A stretch of 51,769 bases of DNA from Bacillota bacterium (GCA_023458755.1 JAEWYE010000005.1:1-51769); one strand, 5' to 3'. Shown: positions 5,859-15,891, numbered from the stretch's first letter. Numbers and translations: made by a program. Notes: generated by a model from the letters alone, not told the origin.

Positions 5859-7886
5859 GTGACAGAAAAAGAAATTGAAATGCCGCAGCAAAAAGCTGCA
5901 GAAGATGCGGTGCCGCAAAATCAAAAGACGGCATCGCAGGGTACCGCTTTGTATCAAAAAGTAACATTACCGAAAAAAACAACACAAACAAAGCAGAACG
6001 GAGCCGTTCATCAGCCGGTAAAGCGCAGAACGGCAAAACCGGCGCAGCAGAATGCACCAGTGCAGACAAACACGGCGGAGAATAAGCCGCAGGCTGCAAA
6101 CATCCAGCAGCCGCCGAAACAGCAAGTGCTCACTTTACCTGTGCTGAATCAGGTTGGCGTAAAACCGGCAAAGCCGAAAACTTCACGTTCAAAAACGCAG
6201 AAGAAAAGAGAAAAACAGAATCAGCCGGTTCCTTCCATTAAGGCCTATTTTTTAGGCGGCTTGAATGAAATCGGCAAGAACTTTACGTTATATGAATGCG
6301 GAAATGATATGATTATCGTGGATTGCGGCATGGCGTTCCCAAGCGATGACATGCTGGGTATCGACCTTGTAATCCCGGACTTTACGTTTGTTGAGCATAA
6401 TGCCGATAAAATCCGTGGCATTGTGCTGACACATGGTCATGAGGATCATATCGGCGGTTTGCCATATTTGCTGAAAAAAGTGAATATTCCTCTCTATGGT
6501 ACCGCTCTTACTTTGGGGTTGGTAGACGGCAAACTAAAAGAGCACGGTCTTCAGGGGAAAGTGAAATTAAATGTTACCAAACCGGGCGATACGGTAAAGC
6601 TCGGCTGCATGAGCGTTGAATTTATTCATGTGAACCATTCCATCGCGGATGCGGTTGCGTTTGCGATTCATTCCCCTGCCGGAGTGCTGGTTCATACGGG
6701 CGACTTTAAAATCGACTGTACCCCTATGCAGGGCGGTATGATTGATCTCGGCCGTTTTGCGCAGCTTGGCAAAGAAGGAGTGTTAGCGCTTCTGGCGGAT
6801 TCCACCAATGTGGAACGTCCCGGCTATACGGTTACCGAAAAGAAGATAAGCGAAACGTTTGACAGCCTGTTTAAGCGGGCGGAAAAAAGCCGTATTATCA
6901 TTGCGACGTTCGCTTCCAACATCAGCCGCGTGCAGCAGATTATCGACTGCGCGGTAAAATACGGCCGCAAGGTTGCGCTTTCCGGACGCAGTATGCTGAA
7001 CGTTATGGGCATTGCGGCAGAGCTTGGCTATTTGAGCATTCCGGACGGCGTTTTGATTGATATTGATTTGGCAAACCGCTATCCCAAAGAAAAAATTGTG
7101 CTGGTCACAACCGGCAGTCAGGGCGAACCGATGTCCGCGCTGACACGCATGGCATTTGCGGATCACCGCAAGGTGGAAGTCGGCCCCGGTGATTTCATTA
7201 TTATTTCCGCAAGACCGATTCCGGGCAATGAAAAGACAGTCGGCACCGTGGTGAATGAACTGATGAAACGCGGATGCGAAGTGATTTATGAATCCATGTA
7301 TGAGGTTCATGTTTCCGGTCATGCCTGTCAGGAAGAATTAAAGATGATGCATGGCATTGTCAAACCGAAATATTTTATTCCGGTTCACGGCGAACAAAAG
7401 CATCTTCATAAACATGCGCAGCTGGCAATCAGCATGGGCATGAACAAAGATAATATTTTTATCGGCGATGTCGGCGATGTGCTGGAAATTAACCGTGATT
7501 ATATGAAACAGCTTCCTTCCGTACCGGCCGGGCGCGTGATGGTTGACGGTTTGGGCGTGGGCGATGTCGGAAGTATCGTTCTGCGTGACAGAAAGCACCT
7601 TGCGGAAGACGGTCTGATTGTGGTGGTTTGCACCGTTAGTTCCGAAGACGGGCAAGTGGTTTCGGGGCCGGACGTGGTTTCACGCGGTTTTGTATATGTG
7701 CGTGAATCCGAGCCGCTGATTGACGATGCGAAAGTGCTCATTACATCGGTTTTGGAAAGCTGTGCCGAAAAGGGCATACATGACTGGGGTACGCTGAAAA
7801 CCCGCATTAAAGATGAGCTTTCCCGCATGCTGTATGACCGTACAAGACGCAGTCCGATGATTCTGCCAATCATTATGGAAGTCTAA
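5859..7886 (+). CDS. rnj: Ribonuclease J with long N-terminal extension
   Basis: A 675-residue metallo-beta-lactamase/beta-CASP ribonuclease with 5'-exonuclease and endonuclease roles in mRNA decay and rRNA maturation. The core starts near residue 127 (KAYFLGGLNEIGKN), and the zinc motif LTHGHEDHIGG is near residue 190. Further conserved signatures are HTGDFKID, ADSTNVE and PVHGEQKH. The family is usually about 555 residues; the extra length is a Gln/Lys/Pro/Ala-rich, probably disordered N-terminal extension of about 125 residues. The start is GTG with GGAGG upstream. A stem-loop sits in its leader. Confidence 0.95.
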   Translation: MTEKEIEMPQQKAAEDAVPQNQKTASQGTALYQKVTLPKKTTQTKQNGAVHQPVKRRTAKPAQQNAPVQTNTAENKPQAANIQQPPKQQVLTLPVLNQVGVKPAKPKTSRSKTQKKREKQNQPVPSIKAYFLGGLNEIGKNFTLYECGNDMIIVDCGMAFPSDDMLGIDLVIPDFTFVEHNADKIRGIVLTHGHEDHIGGLPYLLKKVNIPLYGTALTLGLVDGKLKEHGLQGKVKLNVTKPGDTVKLGCMSVEFIHVNHSIADAVAFAIHSPAGVLVHTGDFKIDCTPMQGGMIDLGRFAQLGKEGVLALLADSTNVERPGYTVTEKKISETFDSLFKRAEKSRIIIATFASNISRVQQIIDCAVKYGRKVALSGRSMLNVMGIAAELGYLSIPDGVLIDIDLANRYPKEKIVLVTTGSQGEPMSALTRMAFADHRKVEVGPGDFIIISARPIPGNEKTVGTVVNELMKRGCEVIYESMYEVHVSGHACQEELKMMHGIVKPKYFIPVHGEQKHLHKHAQLAISMGMNKDNIFIGDVGDVLEINRDYMKQLPSVPAGRVMVDGLGVGDVGSIVLRDRKHLAEDGLIVVVCTVSSEDGQVVSGPDVVSRGFVYVRESEPLIDDAKVLITSVLESCAEKGIHDWGTLKTRIKDELSRMLYDRTRRSPMILPIIMEV

Positions 7887-7913
7887 AAGGAAAGTTTTAT
7901 TCCTGTTATTTTT

Positions 7914-7948
7914 CTGCCATCCCGTTCAACCGGACGGGGTGGCAGTTC
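7914..7948 (+). terminator. Stem-loop after rnj
   Basis: A 12-bp stem CTGCCATCCCGT/ACGGGGTGGCAG (one T-G pair) with an 8-nt loop. The T tract is weak (TTCCTAAATTG), so termination may be partial. Confidence 0.6.
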
Positions 7949-7996
7949 CTAAATTGTAAATCATGGAAATGTTTGATAAAATAAGGGGTAATGATT

Positions 7997-9994
7997 TTGA
8001 AAAGACGGGTATGGGTATCTTCTCCCGCGTTCTATGTAATAGCGGCAGTAATGCTCATCATGGCCAGCATCAGCTGGTTTTACAACACAATTCTCTTTTC
8101 GGTTGAAATGGTACTTTCCATCGTTGCGGTTGCTTATGTCATACTTGCAACCGAACACTTTAAAGTGCATGTGACCACCGCTGTAAAAAGCGCACAAAAA
8201 ATACTTTCCGGCGAGGAATACCGTTCCTTGCAAAGCTTTTCTATGCCCGTTGTGGTGGTTGGGGAAGCGGGAGATATTATTTGGGCGAACGCTGCTTTTC
8301 TAACGGTGGTCAGTGCCCGCCATGAGTGCCGGGGCGAGAATATTTCACAATTCATTTCCTCTAAAACAGTCAGTCAGGTGATTGCGGAAAACGGTGCCAA
8401 TGTCGCCGTCGGAGAAAAACAGTACACGGTTTTTGCGACCCAGACAGAAAGCAGCAGTATTCTTTACTTTGTAGATGATACATATTATAAACAGGTTAAT
8501 CGAGAGTATAATGAAAAGCGTCCGATTGTTGCGATTATCAGCTTTGACAATCGTGAAGAGCTGGCGCTTGATACCACCGCCAGCGACGACGCGCGTCTCG
8601 CGGCAATCGCCGCCGAGGTGGAAACTACACTGCGCGAATGGGCATCAGTACAAATGGGCGGTTTCCTGAAAAAAATGAGCGGCGGAAGATTTCTTGTGCT
8701 TACCGATGAAGCGCACATCGCGTTGGCAATGCAAAGACGCTTTGAAATATTGGATACCATCCGTAAAATTAAACTGGGCGAGCACCGCAGCGCGACCATT
8801 TCTATCGGTGTGGGGCGTGGCGCGCTCACGATTGCGGACAGTGAGCTTTGGGCGCGGCAGGCGCTTGAAATGGCTCTTGGCCGCGGCGGCGATCAGGTTG
8901 CCGTTAAACAAAAAGACGATGCCTACGAGTTTTTCGGCGGTCTTTCCAAGGGCATCGAAAAGCGCGACAAGGTTCGTACCCGTGTTATCGCGGCAACCCT
9001 CTGCGACCACATTAACATCAGCGACACTGTTTTCATCATGGGGCATAAATCCTCCGATTTAGACAGTATCGGTGCCGCTATCGGCATGTGGAGCGCCATT
9101 ACCAAAGGACTGAACAGATCCGCTTTCATTGTAGTCAACCGAACACAAAGTTTGGCAAAACAGCTGATTGACAGTATGGATACCGCATACGAAGACCGAA
9201 AAATCTTTATTACACCTTCGGAAGCGATGCTGATGGTTAACCAAAAGTCCATGCTGATTGTGGTAGACACCCATTCTCAGGACTTTATTGAAAGCGTTGA
9301 GCTTCTAAACGCCGTGAACAACGTGGTCATCATCGACCATCACCGTATGATGGTAAAGCATATCAGCAACGCGGTGGTTTTTTACCACGAGCCTTATGCC
9401 AGTTCCACATCCGAAATGGTGACGGAATTGGTACAGTATATCAGCGAAAACGCGCTAAGCCGCTTGGAAGCCGAGGCCCTTTTAGCTGGCATCATGCTTG
9501 ACACCAAAAATTTTGTATTCAAAACCGGCGTCCGCACCTTTGAGGCTTCCGCTTATCTGCGCCGCAGGGGTGCCGATACTATTGAGGTGAAGCGCATGTT
9601 CTCCAACACATTCGGCACTTACAAGGCGAAGTATCAGCTCGTTTCCAAAGCTGAAATTCACGGAAACTGGGCGATTGTGTGTGCCGAGGAGGAATTCACC
9701 GATATTCGCATTGCGTCCGCGCAGGCGGCGGACGAACTTCTTTCCATACAGGGCGTGGACGCGTCCTTTGTCATTTTCCCGACCGGGGATGTTATCAACA
9801 TTTCCGCACGTTCGCTGGGTGACGTAAATGTTCAGATCGTCATGGAGGCAATCGGCGGCGGCGGTCACCTTACCATGGCCGGTACGCAGATTGAAGGAAA
9901 AACCATCGAGCAGGTTCACGGTGAACTCATAGAACTTCTCAATACCATGATGCCGCAGGTAAGCAGCCTGCCGGCTGCGTCATCTGAAAAATGA
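7997..9994 (+). CDS. gdpP: Cyclic-di-AMP phosphodiesterase, GdpP-like
   Basis: A membrane phosphodiesterase of about 665 residues that hydrolyses c-di-AMP. In order it has two N-terminal transmembrane helices (about 1-55), a PAS-like region (about 75-150), a degenerate GGDEF domain (about 170-305), a DHH domain (about 330-500; GHKSSDLDSIGA and VIIDHHRM) and a DHHA1 domain with GGGGHLTMAG. The in-frame ATG at 7991 is only 2 bases after AAGGGG, whereas TTG at 7997 is 8 bases away, so I prefer TTG. It precedes rplI-dnaB, a common Firmicutes order (gdpP-rplI-dnaB), though rplI also has its own promoter here. Confidence 0.93.
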   Translation: MKRRVWVSSPAFYVIAAVMLIMASISWFYNTILFSVEMVLSIVAVAYVILATEHFKVHVTTAVKSAQKILSGEEYRSLQSFSMPVVVVGEAGDIIWANAAFLTVVSARHECRGENISQFISSKTVSQVIAENGANVAVGEKQYTVFATQTESSSILYFVDDTYYKQVNREYNEKRPIVAIISFDNREELALDTTASDDARLAAIAAEVETTLREWASVQMGGFLKKMSGGRFLVLTDEAHIALAMQRRFEILDTIRKIKLGEHRSATISIGVGRGALTIADSELWARQALEMALGRGGDQVAVKQKDDAYEFFGGLSKGIEKRDKVRTRVIAATLCDHINISDTVFIMGHKSSDLDSIGAAIGMWSAITKGLNRSAFIVVNRTQSLAKQLIDSMDTAYEDRKIFITPSEAMLMVNQKSMLIVVDTHSQDFIESVELLNAVNNVVIIDHHRMMVKHISNAVVFYHEPYASSTSEMVTELVQYISENALSRLEAEALLAGIMLDTKNFVFKTGVRTFEASAYLRRRGADTIEVKRMFSNTFGTYKAKYQLVSKAEIHGNWAIVCAEEEFTDIRIASAQAADELLSIQGVDASFVIFPTGDVINISARSLGDVNVQIVMEAIGGGGHLTMAGTQIEGKTIEQVHGELIELLNTMMPQVSSLPAASSEK

Positions 9995-10053
9995 CAGGAT
10001 CACGTATTGCGCGTGACAGTACAATTACAAAACATGCAGGAATGAATTTTCGG

Positions 10054-10082
10054 TAGACAATCCGGTATTCTGTTATTATAAT
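10054..10082 (+). promoter_or_regulatory. Promoter of rplI-dnaB
   Basis: TAGACA at 10054-10059 and TATAAT at 10077-10082 have a 17-bp spacer, ending 30 bp before the rplI start codon. Confidence 0.7.
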
Positions 10083-10112
10083 AAATGAAACAGCGTTATG
10101 GAGGTAACCATT

Positions 10113-10562
10113 ATGAAAGTAGTATTACTTGAGGACGTGAAGGGCAGCGGCAAAAAAGGCGAGCTCATCAATGTATCCGACGGATATGCGCGCAACTTTT
10201 TATTTCCGCGCAAACTTGCCAAAGAAGCAAACGCGCAGGCAATGAATGAACTGAAAAACGCGCAGGAAGCAAAGGAACATCGGCTTATGGTTGAGCTTCA
10301 AACGGCGAAAGACGCAGCAGCGAAAATAGATGGGAAAAGCGTGAAATTCACCGCGAAAGCCGGGCAGGGCGGCCGTATTTTCGGCTCCATTACCGCAAAA
10401 GAAATCGCAGAAGAAATCAAAAAGCAATTCCATGTGGATGTGGATAAACGCAAGATTGAAATTGACACAGACATTAAGGCGTTTGGCACCTATACCTGTG
10501 AGGTCAAACTTTATGCGGGTGTTTCCGCCAAGATTTTTGCCGTGGTCGGTGAAAAAGAATAA
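10113..10562 (+). CDS. rplI: 50S ribosomal protein bL9
   Basis: A 149-residue bL9. The N-terminal rRNA-binding domain is unmistakable (MKVVLLEDVKGSGKKGELINVSDGYARNFL), followed by the long central helix and a C-terminal domain with GQGGRIFGSIT. The frame is open from 10098, but GGAGGT at 10100-10105 is clearly the Shine-Dalgarno for ATG at 10113. It precedes dnaB, with a weak hairpin between them. Confidence 0.97.
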   Translation: MKVVLLEDVKGSGKKGELINVSDGYARNFLFPRKLAKEANAQAMNELKNAQEAKEHRLMVELQTAKDAAAKIDGKSVKFTAKAGQGGRIFGSITAKEIAEEIKKQFHVDVDKRKIEIDTDIKAFGTYTCEVKLYAGVSAKIFAVVGEKE

Positions 10563-10570
10563 TACGCGAG

Positions 10571-10595
10571 CCTGACGGCATTGCTGTCAGGTTTT
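10571..10595 (+). terminator. Weak attenuator hairpin between rplI and dnaB
   Basis: CCTGACGGC pairs with GCTGTCAGG (9 bp including one G-T) around an ATT loop, followed by TTTT. It probably reduces rather than stops transcription into dnaB. Confidence 0.5.
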
Positions 10596-10619
10596 CCGCT
10601 TTTTAGAGGTGAATCGGGG

Positions 10620-11987
10620 ATGGACGACAATAAAGTGACAATCGGATACGACGGAATGAATCTGCCCTATAGTCCCGAGGCGGAGCAGTCTGTTTTGGGC
10701 GCAATTCTGCTGGATTCCTCCTGCTTTGACCGCGTTGCGGAAATCTTGCCGCATCCGGAATATTTTCACCAGGTCAACAACAGCCTGATCTATACCGTCA
10801 TGCTGGACATGTTTACGATCGGCAAACCGATTGATTTCGTAACGGTTTTGGAAAAGCTCAAGGAATCCAAGTCGTTTGACGAATCAACCGGCAAACTTTA
10901 CTTAATGCAGTTGGCACAAATGGTGCCGTCCATATCCAATGTGGAGTCCTACGCCAAAATCGTCCGCGACAAATACGATGTTCGCACGCTTATTATTACG
11001 GCAAGAGAAATCTTGGAGGATGCAAACGAAGGTTCGGCAGATGCTTCCACATTATTGGATTCTGCGGAACAGCGCATATTTGACATTCGCCGCGGTAAAA
11101 ATATGCAGGGGCTTCAGCGCATCAATGAAGTGATTATTCAAACGTTCGATCGTTTGGATATGCTGAATTCACCGGACCGAGATCTTTATAAAGGTGTTCC
11201 GACCGGTATAAAAGATCTTGATGATACCATCACCGGACTGAACCGTTCCGACTTTATCCTTCTCGGTGCCCGCCCTGGCATGGGTAAAACCAGCTTTGCG
11301 CTGAATATCGCAAGGCATGCCGCTGTGGTCGCGAACAAGAAGGTCGCCTTTTTCTCATTGGAAATGAGCAAGGAGCAGCTTGCTTCCCGTTTGCTTTCCA
11401 CCGAAGCTCTGGTCGGCGGCACAAAACTCCGCACCGGTCAGCTGACCGAAGCCGAGTGGTCCCGCTTGATTGAGGCAGGGGATATTTTATCCAAAACACA
11501 GATTTACATGGATGACAATCCATCCATTACCGTGCCGGAAATGAAAGCGAAGCTAAGACGGTTAAAAGATGTCGATTTGGTTGTCATCGACTATTTGCAG
11601 TTGATGTCCAGCTCCAAACGCATTGACAACCGTGTGCAGGAAATTTCACAGATTACCCGTAATTTAAAAATTATGGCAAAGGAACTGAATGTGCCTGTGC
11701 TTACACTTTCCCAGTTAGCCCGTGACAGCGAAAAACGTCCGAATCACCGTCCGGTTTTGTCCGACTTGCGTGATTCCGGTTCCATTGAGCAGGATGCCGA
11801 TATCGTTTTGTTCCTATACCGTGAAGATTACTATGCGGAAGAGGGTACACCGAGTGAAAACGGTGACCGAAACAGCGGCGAGTGTATTGTCGCTAAAAAC
11901 CGTCACGGTGAAGCCAAAACTGTTTCGCTGCATTGGCAGGGCGAATTTATGCGTTTTACCGCGCAGGAGGTTGTCCGCAGTGAATAA
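10620..11987 (+). CDS. dnaB: Replicative DNA helicase DnaB
   Basis: A 455-residue hexameric helicase that unwinds DNA at the replication fork. The N-terminal primase-interacting domain begins LPYSPEAEQSVLGAILLD. The RecA-like domain has Walker A GARPGMGKTS near residue 210, Walker B VDLVVIDYLQLM, and the DRNSGECIVAKNRHGE region. The start ATG at 10620 has AGAGGTGA 7 bases upstream; an earlier in-frame codon at 10581 falls inside the preceding hairpin. Its last 8 bases overlap tilS, implying translational coupling. Confidence 0.96.
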   Translation: MDDNKVTIGYDGMNLPYSPEAEQSVLGAILLDSSCFDRVAEILPHPEYFHQVNNSLIYTVMLDMFTIGKPIDFVTVLEKLKESKSFDESTGKLYLMQLAQMVPSISNVESYAKIVRDKYDVRTLIITAREILEDANEGSADASTLLDSAEQRIFDIRRGKNMQGLQRINEVIIQTFDRLDMLNSPDRDLYKGVPTGIKDLDDTITGLNRSDFILLGARPGMGKTSFALNIARHAAVVANKKVAFFSLEMSKEQLASRLLSTEALVGGTKLRTGQLTEAEWSRLIEAGDILSKTQIYMDDNPSITVPEMKAKLRRLKDVDLVVIDYLQLMSSSKRIDNRVQEISQITRNLKIMAKELNVPVLTLSQLARDSEKRPNHRPVLSDLRDSGSIEQDADIVLFLYREDYYAEEGTPSENGDRNSGECIVAKNRHGEAKTVSLHWQGEFMRFTAQEVVRSE

Positions 11988-13401
11988 CGCCGCTGAGGAG
12001 CAGATTTCCATCCGTAAAATTGAAGAGAAAATCAGGAATACCATCGAAACCGATCAAATGCTTTCTAATGCGGGCGGCGGTACAATCGTGGTCGGCCTTT
12101 CCGGCGGTGCGGATTCTCTGGCGCTTACGCACTATCTCAAAAACAATTTTTGCGCAAACGGCAGAAACCTGCTTGCCGCTCATGTGAATCACGGCTTGCG
12201 CGGCGCTCAGGCTGATGCCGATGAAGCTTTTGTAAAAGCATGGTGCGAGCAAAACAAGGTCAAACTGCAAGTTTTGCATGCCGATATCCGCGCACAGGCG
12301 CAGGCAAGCGGTAAAGGGCTTGAGGAGTGCGGCAGAGAGGTAAGGTACGCTTTTTTTCACCGGCTTGCGGCTGGGGAACACGATAAAATCGCAACCGCGC
12401 ACACGCTTTCCGACAATTCCGAAACGGTTTTGCTGAATCTGGCAAGAGGTACGGGAGCGCAGGGGCTTTGCGGAATCCCACCGGTTCGCGGAAAAATCAT
12501 CCGCCCCCTTCTTGCGGTGACCCGTGCTGAAGTCGAGCAATACTGTGCATATTATCGGCTTGACTATGTAACCGATCAATCCAATTTTTCCAGAGAATAT
12601 TCGCGCAACAAAATCCGTTTAGATGTTGTGCCCGTATTTAAGCAGGTAAACCCAAAGTTTGAATCTGCCGTACTGCGTATGACCCGGCAAATGACACAGG
12701 ATCAGGAATGCCTGACACAACTGGCCAAGCAGGGTGTGCAGGCGGCAAGGCAGGAGCGCGGGTACCGCACAAAGGTTTTTACAGACATGCATCCGGCCGT
12801 TCGCGCGCGCGCTATTATGCTGGCGGTTGCGGATTTCCATCCAGCCTGTTTGAGCAGGGAACATATTTGCGCAGTATCCCAAATGTTATGTTGCGGCCAC
12901 GGTATGGTTACGGTTGCCGGAAACATCCATGTCAGCGTTGAGGGTGAGTCATTTTTTATTACGCGCGGCAAACATACAAAGCAAGAAAAAAATTTCTGGA
13001 GAACACCTTTTGCAATGCCGCAAATCTTGACAGAAGACGGCAGAACCGTCATAATAACAGTTGTATCGAAAAAAGAGTATCAAAATCAAAGAAAAATTAA
13101 TAATTTGTTATTTAATAATGCAATTGATTATGATACAATTACAAATAACATGTTTTTCCGCAACAGGCGCGAAGGGGATTCGTTCACTCCCGCTGGCCGC
13201 GGAGTTACAAAAAGTTTAAAAAAACTATTGAATGAAGCAAAAATTCCGCCCTCCTTGAGAAATGATATTCTTTTGCTGGAAAGCGACGGTCAAATTATCT
13301 GGATGGAAGGATTCGGTGCTTCACAAAGCAGTTGTGTTACTTCAAATACGCAAAATATTGCATTGATTTCTATTAAGGAGAGTTCAGCAGATGTTAGATG
13401 A
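11980..13401 (+). CDS. tilS: tRNA(Ile)-lysidine synthetase
   Basis: A 473-residue N-type ATP pyrophosphatase that converts C34 of tRNA-Ile2(CAT) to lysidine, switching decoding from AUG to AUA. The PP-loop is VVGLSGGADSLAL, near residue 38, followed by AAHVNHGLRGAQADADEAF. The C-terminal tRNA-binding part ends in FRNRREGDSFTP and a Lys-rich stretch. The frame is open far upstream inside dnaB; GTG at 11980 with GGAGG about 10 bases before it fits the family start. It overlaps dnaB by 8 bp and hpt by 11 bp. Near 13070-13150 the coding sequence turns AT-rich with no break in the frame. Confidence 0.95.
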   Translation: MNNAAEEQISIRKIEEKIRNTIETDQMLSNAGGGTIVVGLSGGADSLALTHYLKNNFCANGRNLLAAHVNHGLRGAQADADEAFVKAWCEQNKVKLQVLHADIRAQAQASGKGLEECGREVRYAFFHRLAAGEHDKIATAHTLSDNSETVLLNLARGTGAQGLCGIPPVRGKIIRPLLAVTRAEVEQYCAYYRLDYVTDQSNFSREYSRNKIRLDVVPVFKQVNPKFESAVLRMTRQMTQDQECLTQLAKQGVQAARQERGYRTKVFTDMHPAVRARAIMLAVADFHPACLSREHICAVSQMLCCGHGMVTVAGNIHVSVEGESFFITRGKHTKQEKNFWRTPFAMPQILTEDGRTVIITVVSKKEYQNQRKINNLLFNNAIDYDTITNNMFFRNRREGDSFTPAGRGVTKSLKKLLNEAKIPPSLRNDILLLESDGQIIWMEGFGASQSSCVTSNTQNIALISIKESSADVR

Positions 13402-13930
13402 TATCCAGGAAGTACTTTACAGCGAAGAAACACTTGCAAAAATAGTCACCGATATGGGTGCAAAAATCAGTGAGGATTACAAAGACAAAAATCTACTGAT
13501 GGTTAGCGTTTTAAAGGGCTCCGTTGTATTTATGGCAGATTTGATGCGTGCCATTACCATTAATTGCCGCATCGATTTTATGGCGGTTTCCAGTTACGGT
13601 TCCGGTGTAAAAACATCCGGCGTGGTGAAAATTATAAAAGACTTGGACATCCCGCTTGCGGGCTATGACGTGCTTGTTGTAGAAGATATTTTGGACAGCG
13701 GCATGACGCTCAGCTACATACTTGAGCTTTTGCAGTCACGCGGACCCAAAAGCATCAAGCTTTGCACTTTGTTCGACAAACCGGACAGACGCACTGTAAA
13801 CATTGCGGCGGATTATGCCGGCACAATCGTACCGGATGAATTTGTAGTCGGCTATGGTTTGGATTACGATGAAAAATACAGAAATCTTCCCTTTGTGGGC
13901 ATATTAAAACCAAGCGTGTATGGCGGCTGA
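13391..13930 (+). CDS. hpt: Hypoxanthine phosphoribosyltransferase
   Basis: A 179-residue purine salvage enzyme that makes IMP/GMP from hypoxanthine/guanine and PRPP. The PRPP-binding motif VLVVEDILDSGMTLSY is intact, as are the flexible-loop region MAVSSYGSG and the C-terminal DEFVVGYGLDY purine-binding segment. The ATG lies inside the 3' end of tilS with AAGGAGAG upstream, so translation is coupled. The tilS-hpt-ftsH order is conserved across Firmicutes. Confidence 0.96.
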   Translation: MLDDIQEVLYSEETLAKIVTDMGAKISEDYKDKNLLMVSVLKGSVVFMADLMRAITINCRIDFMAVSSYGSGVKTSGVVKIIKDLDIPLAGYDVLVVEDILDSGMTLSYILELLQSRGPKSIKLCTLFDKPDRRTVNIAADYAGTIVPDEFVVGYGLDYDEKYRNLPFVGILKPSVYGG

Positions 13931-13978
13931 ATCATTTCATGGAAATTAAGCGCAGCTCAAGTAAAGGAGTGAACTTAT

Positions 13979-15880
13979 TTGGATAATAAAAAAACGATCC
14001 GAAATTTGGTTTTGTATTTGGGTATTCCCATTGTTATCGTGATTATCATTGCGTCTCTCTATAACAACCGCCCTCAAAAAACCTATAAGTATTCGGAAAT
14101 CCTGAATTATTTCAAAACTGAGCAGGTAACAGATTATACCATGGATTTGGGCAGCGGTGATATGACAATTACCCTTGCCAATAAGAATAAAATTTCTTAT
14201 GTTGCACCGAGTGTCGGCACATTATATGACGATATCAAAGATTATGTAAAGGCATACAATGAAAAGCATCCGAATGCCGAAATGATCTATGATTTAAAGC
14301 GTCCTGCCGAAACATCTTGGTTGACCAGTCTGCTGCCAACCCTTCTTTTGTTCGCGGTCATGATTTTTGTCTGGTGGTTCTTTATGAAAAAACTGAACTC
14401 CAGCATGGGCGATGCCGGCAAGCAGATGAATTTCGGCAAAGCCAAAATCAAACAAATGTCCGACGAAAAGCGTAAAACCACCTTTGCCGATGTCGCAGGT
14501 GCCGATGAGGAAAAAGAAGAACTGCGTGAAATCGTCGAATTCTTAAAGAATCCGAAAAAGTACAACGAGCTTGGTGCCCGAATTCCAAAGGGCGTATTGC
14601 TCGTCGGCCCTCCAGGTACCGGTAAAACTTTGCTTGCAAGAGCGGTCGCCGGTGAAGCGGGTGTGCCTTTCTTCTCCATTTCCGGTTCCGACTTCGTGGA
14701 AATGTTTGTAGGTGTCGGTGCTTCCCGTGTTCGTGACTTGTTTGAGCAGGCCAAAAAGAATTCGCCCTGCATTATCTTCATTGATGAAATTGATGCGGTC
14801 GGCCGTCAGCGCGGTGCAGGCTTAGGCGGCGGTCACGATGAGCGTGAACAAACCCTGAACCAGTTGCTGGTTGAAATGGACGGCTTTGGTGCGAATGAAG
14901 GCGTAATCATGATTGCCGCTACCAACCGCCCGGATATCCTTGATCCAGCGTTAATGCGTCCGGGCCGTTTTGACCGTCAGGTTATGGTCGGTTATCCGGA
15001 TATTAAGGGCCGTGAAGAAATTCTGAAGGTACATGCAAGAGGAAAGCCGATTGCTCCGAATGTTGTTCTTAAAACGATTGCAAAGTCCACCGCCGGTTTT
15101 ACCGGAGCGGATTTGGAAAATCTGTTAAATGAAGCGGCACTTTTGTCCGCAAGAAAGAATTTAAAGGCCATTACTATGACCGAAATCGAAGAAGCCACCA
15201 TCAAAGTTGTGGTCGGTACGGAGAAAAAGAGCCATGTAATGACTGAAAAGGAAAAAACACTAACCGCGTATCATGAAGGCGGTCACGCAATTTCCACCTA
15301 TTTTTGCCCGACTCAGGATCCGGTTCACCAAATTTCCATTATCCCGCGCGGCATGGCGGGCGGCTACACCATGCAGCTTCCTACCGAAGACCGTTCCTAC
15401 AAGTCCAAAAAAGAAATGTTGGAAGATTTAATCGTCCTGATGGGCGGCCGCGTTGCGGAAGCACTGGTACTGGATGACATTTCCACCGGTGCATCCAACG
15501 ATATTGAGCGCGCAACCAAAACGGCGCGTTCCATGGTTACCAAATACGGCATGAGCGATACCCTTGGCCCGATTACCTACGGTACGGACAACTCGGAACC
15601 GTTCCTTGGCCGTGATATGGGTCATGTGCGCAATTATTCGGAAGAAACCGCTTCAATGATTGATAATGAGATTAAGTCCATTGTTTCCAATGCTTACAAC
15701 AAGACAGAGGATATTTTAAAAGAGCATATGGATAAGCTGCATGAGGTGGCGCGTTTCCTGTTCGTGAACGAGAAAATGTCCGGCGAGGAATTTACCTCTA
15801 TCATGGAGGGCACAAGCGTGGCACCGGAAATTCAGCTGAATACAGAGTTGGATTCTTCCAATCCATCGGGTCAAGCCTAA
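13979..15880 (+). CDS. ftsH: ATP-dependent zinc metalloprotease FtsH
   Basis: A 633-residue membrane-bound AAA+ protease that degrades misfolded membrane proteins and regulators. Two N-terminal transmembrane helices (about 8-26 and 118-138) flank an extracytoplasmic domain. The AAA module has Walker A GPPGTGKT near residue 211, Walker B CIIFIDEIDAVG and RPGRFDR. The protease domain has the zinc site HEGGH near residue 431. Translation starts at TTG 13979 with AAAGGAG upstream. A terminator directly follows. Confidence 0.97.
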   Translation: MDNKKTIRNLVLYLGIPIVIVIIIASLYNNRPQKTYKYSEILNYFKTEQVTDYTMDLGSGDMTITLANKNKISYVAPSVGTLYDDIKDYVKAYNEKHPNAEMIYDLKRPAETSWLTSLLPTLLLFAVMIFVWWFFMKKLNSSMGDAGKQMNFGKAKIKQMSDEKRKTTFADVAGADEEKEELREIVEFLKNPKKYNELGARIPKGVLLVGPPGTGKTLLARAVAGEAGVPFFSISGSDFVEMFVGVGASRVRDLFEQAKKNSPCIIFIDEIDAVGRQRGAGLGGGHDEREQTLNQLLVEMDGFGANEGVIMIAATNRPDILDPALMRPGRFDRQVMVGYPDIKGREEILKVHARGKPIAPNVVLKTIAKSTAGFTGADLENLLNEAALLSARKNLKAITMTEIEEATIKVVVGTEKKSHVMTEKEKTLTAYHEGGHAISTYFCPTQDPVHQISIIPRGMAGGYTMQLPTEDRSYKSKKEMLEDLIVLMGGRVAEALVLDDISTGASNDIERATKTARSMVTKYGMSDTLGPITYGTDNSEPFLGRDMGHVRNYSEETASMIDNEIKSIVSNAYNKTEDILKEHMDKLHEVARFLFVNEKMSGEEFTSIMEGTSVAPEIQLNTELDSSNPSGQA

Positions 15881-15891
15881 TATTGTCCAAC

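Noticed and set aside
11722..11979. Upstream extension of the TilS frame into dnaB
   Set aside because: The extra 86 codons are out-of-frame dnaB sequence; GTG at 11980 with GGAGG gives the family-length protein.
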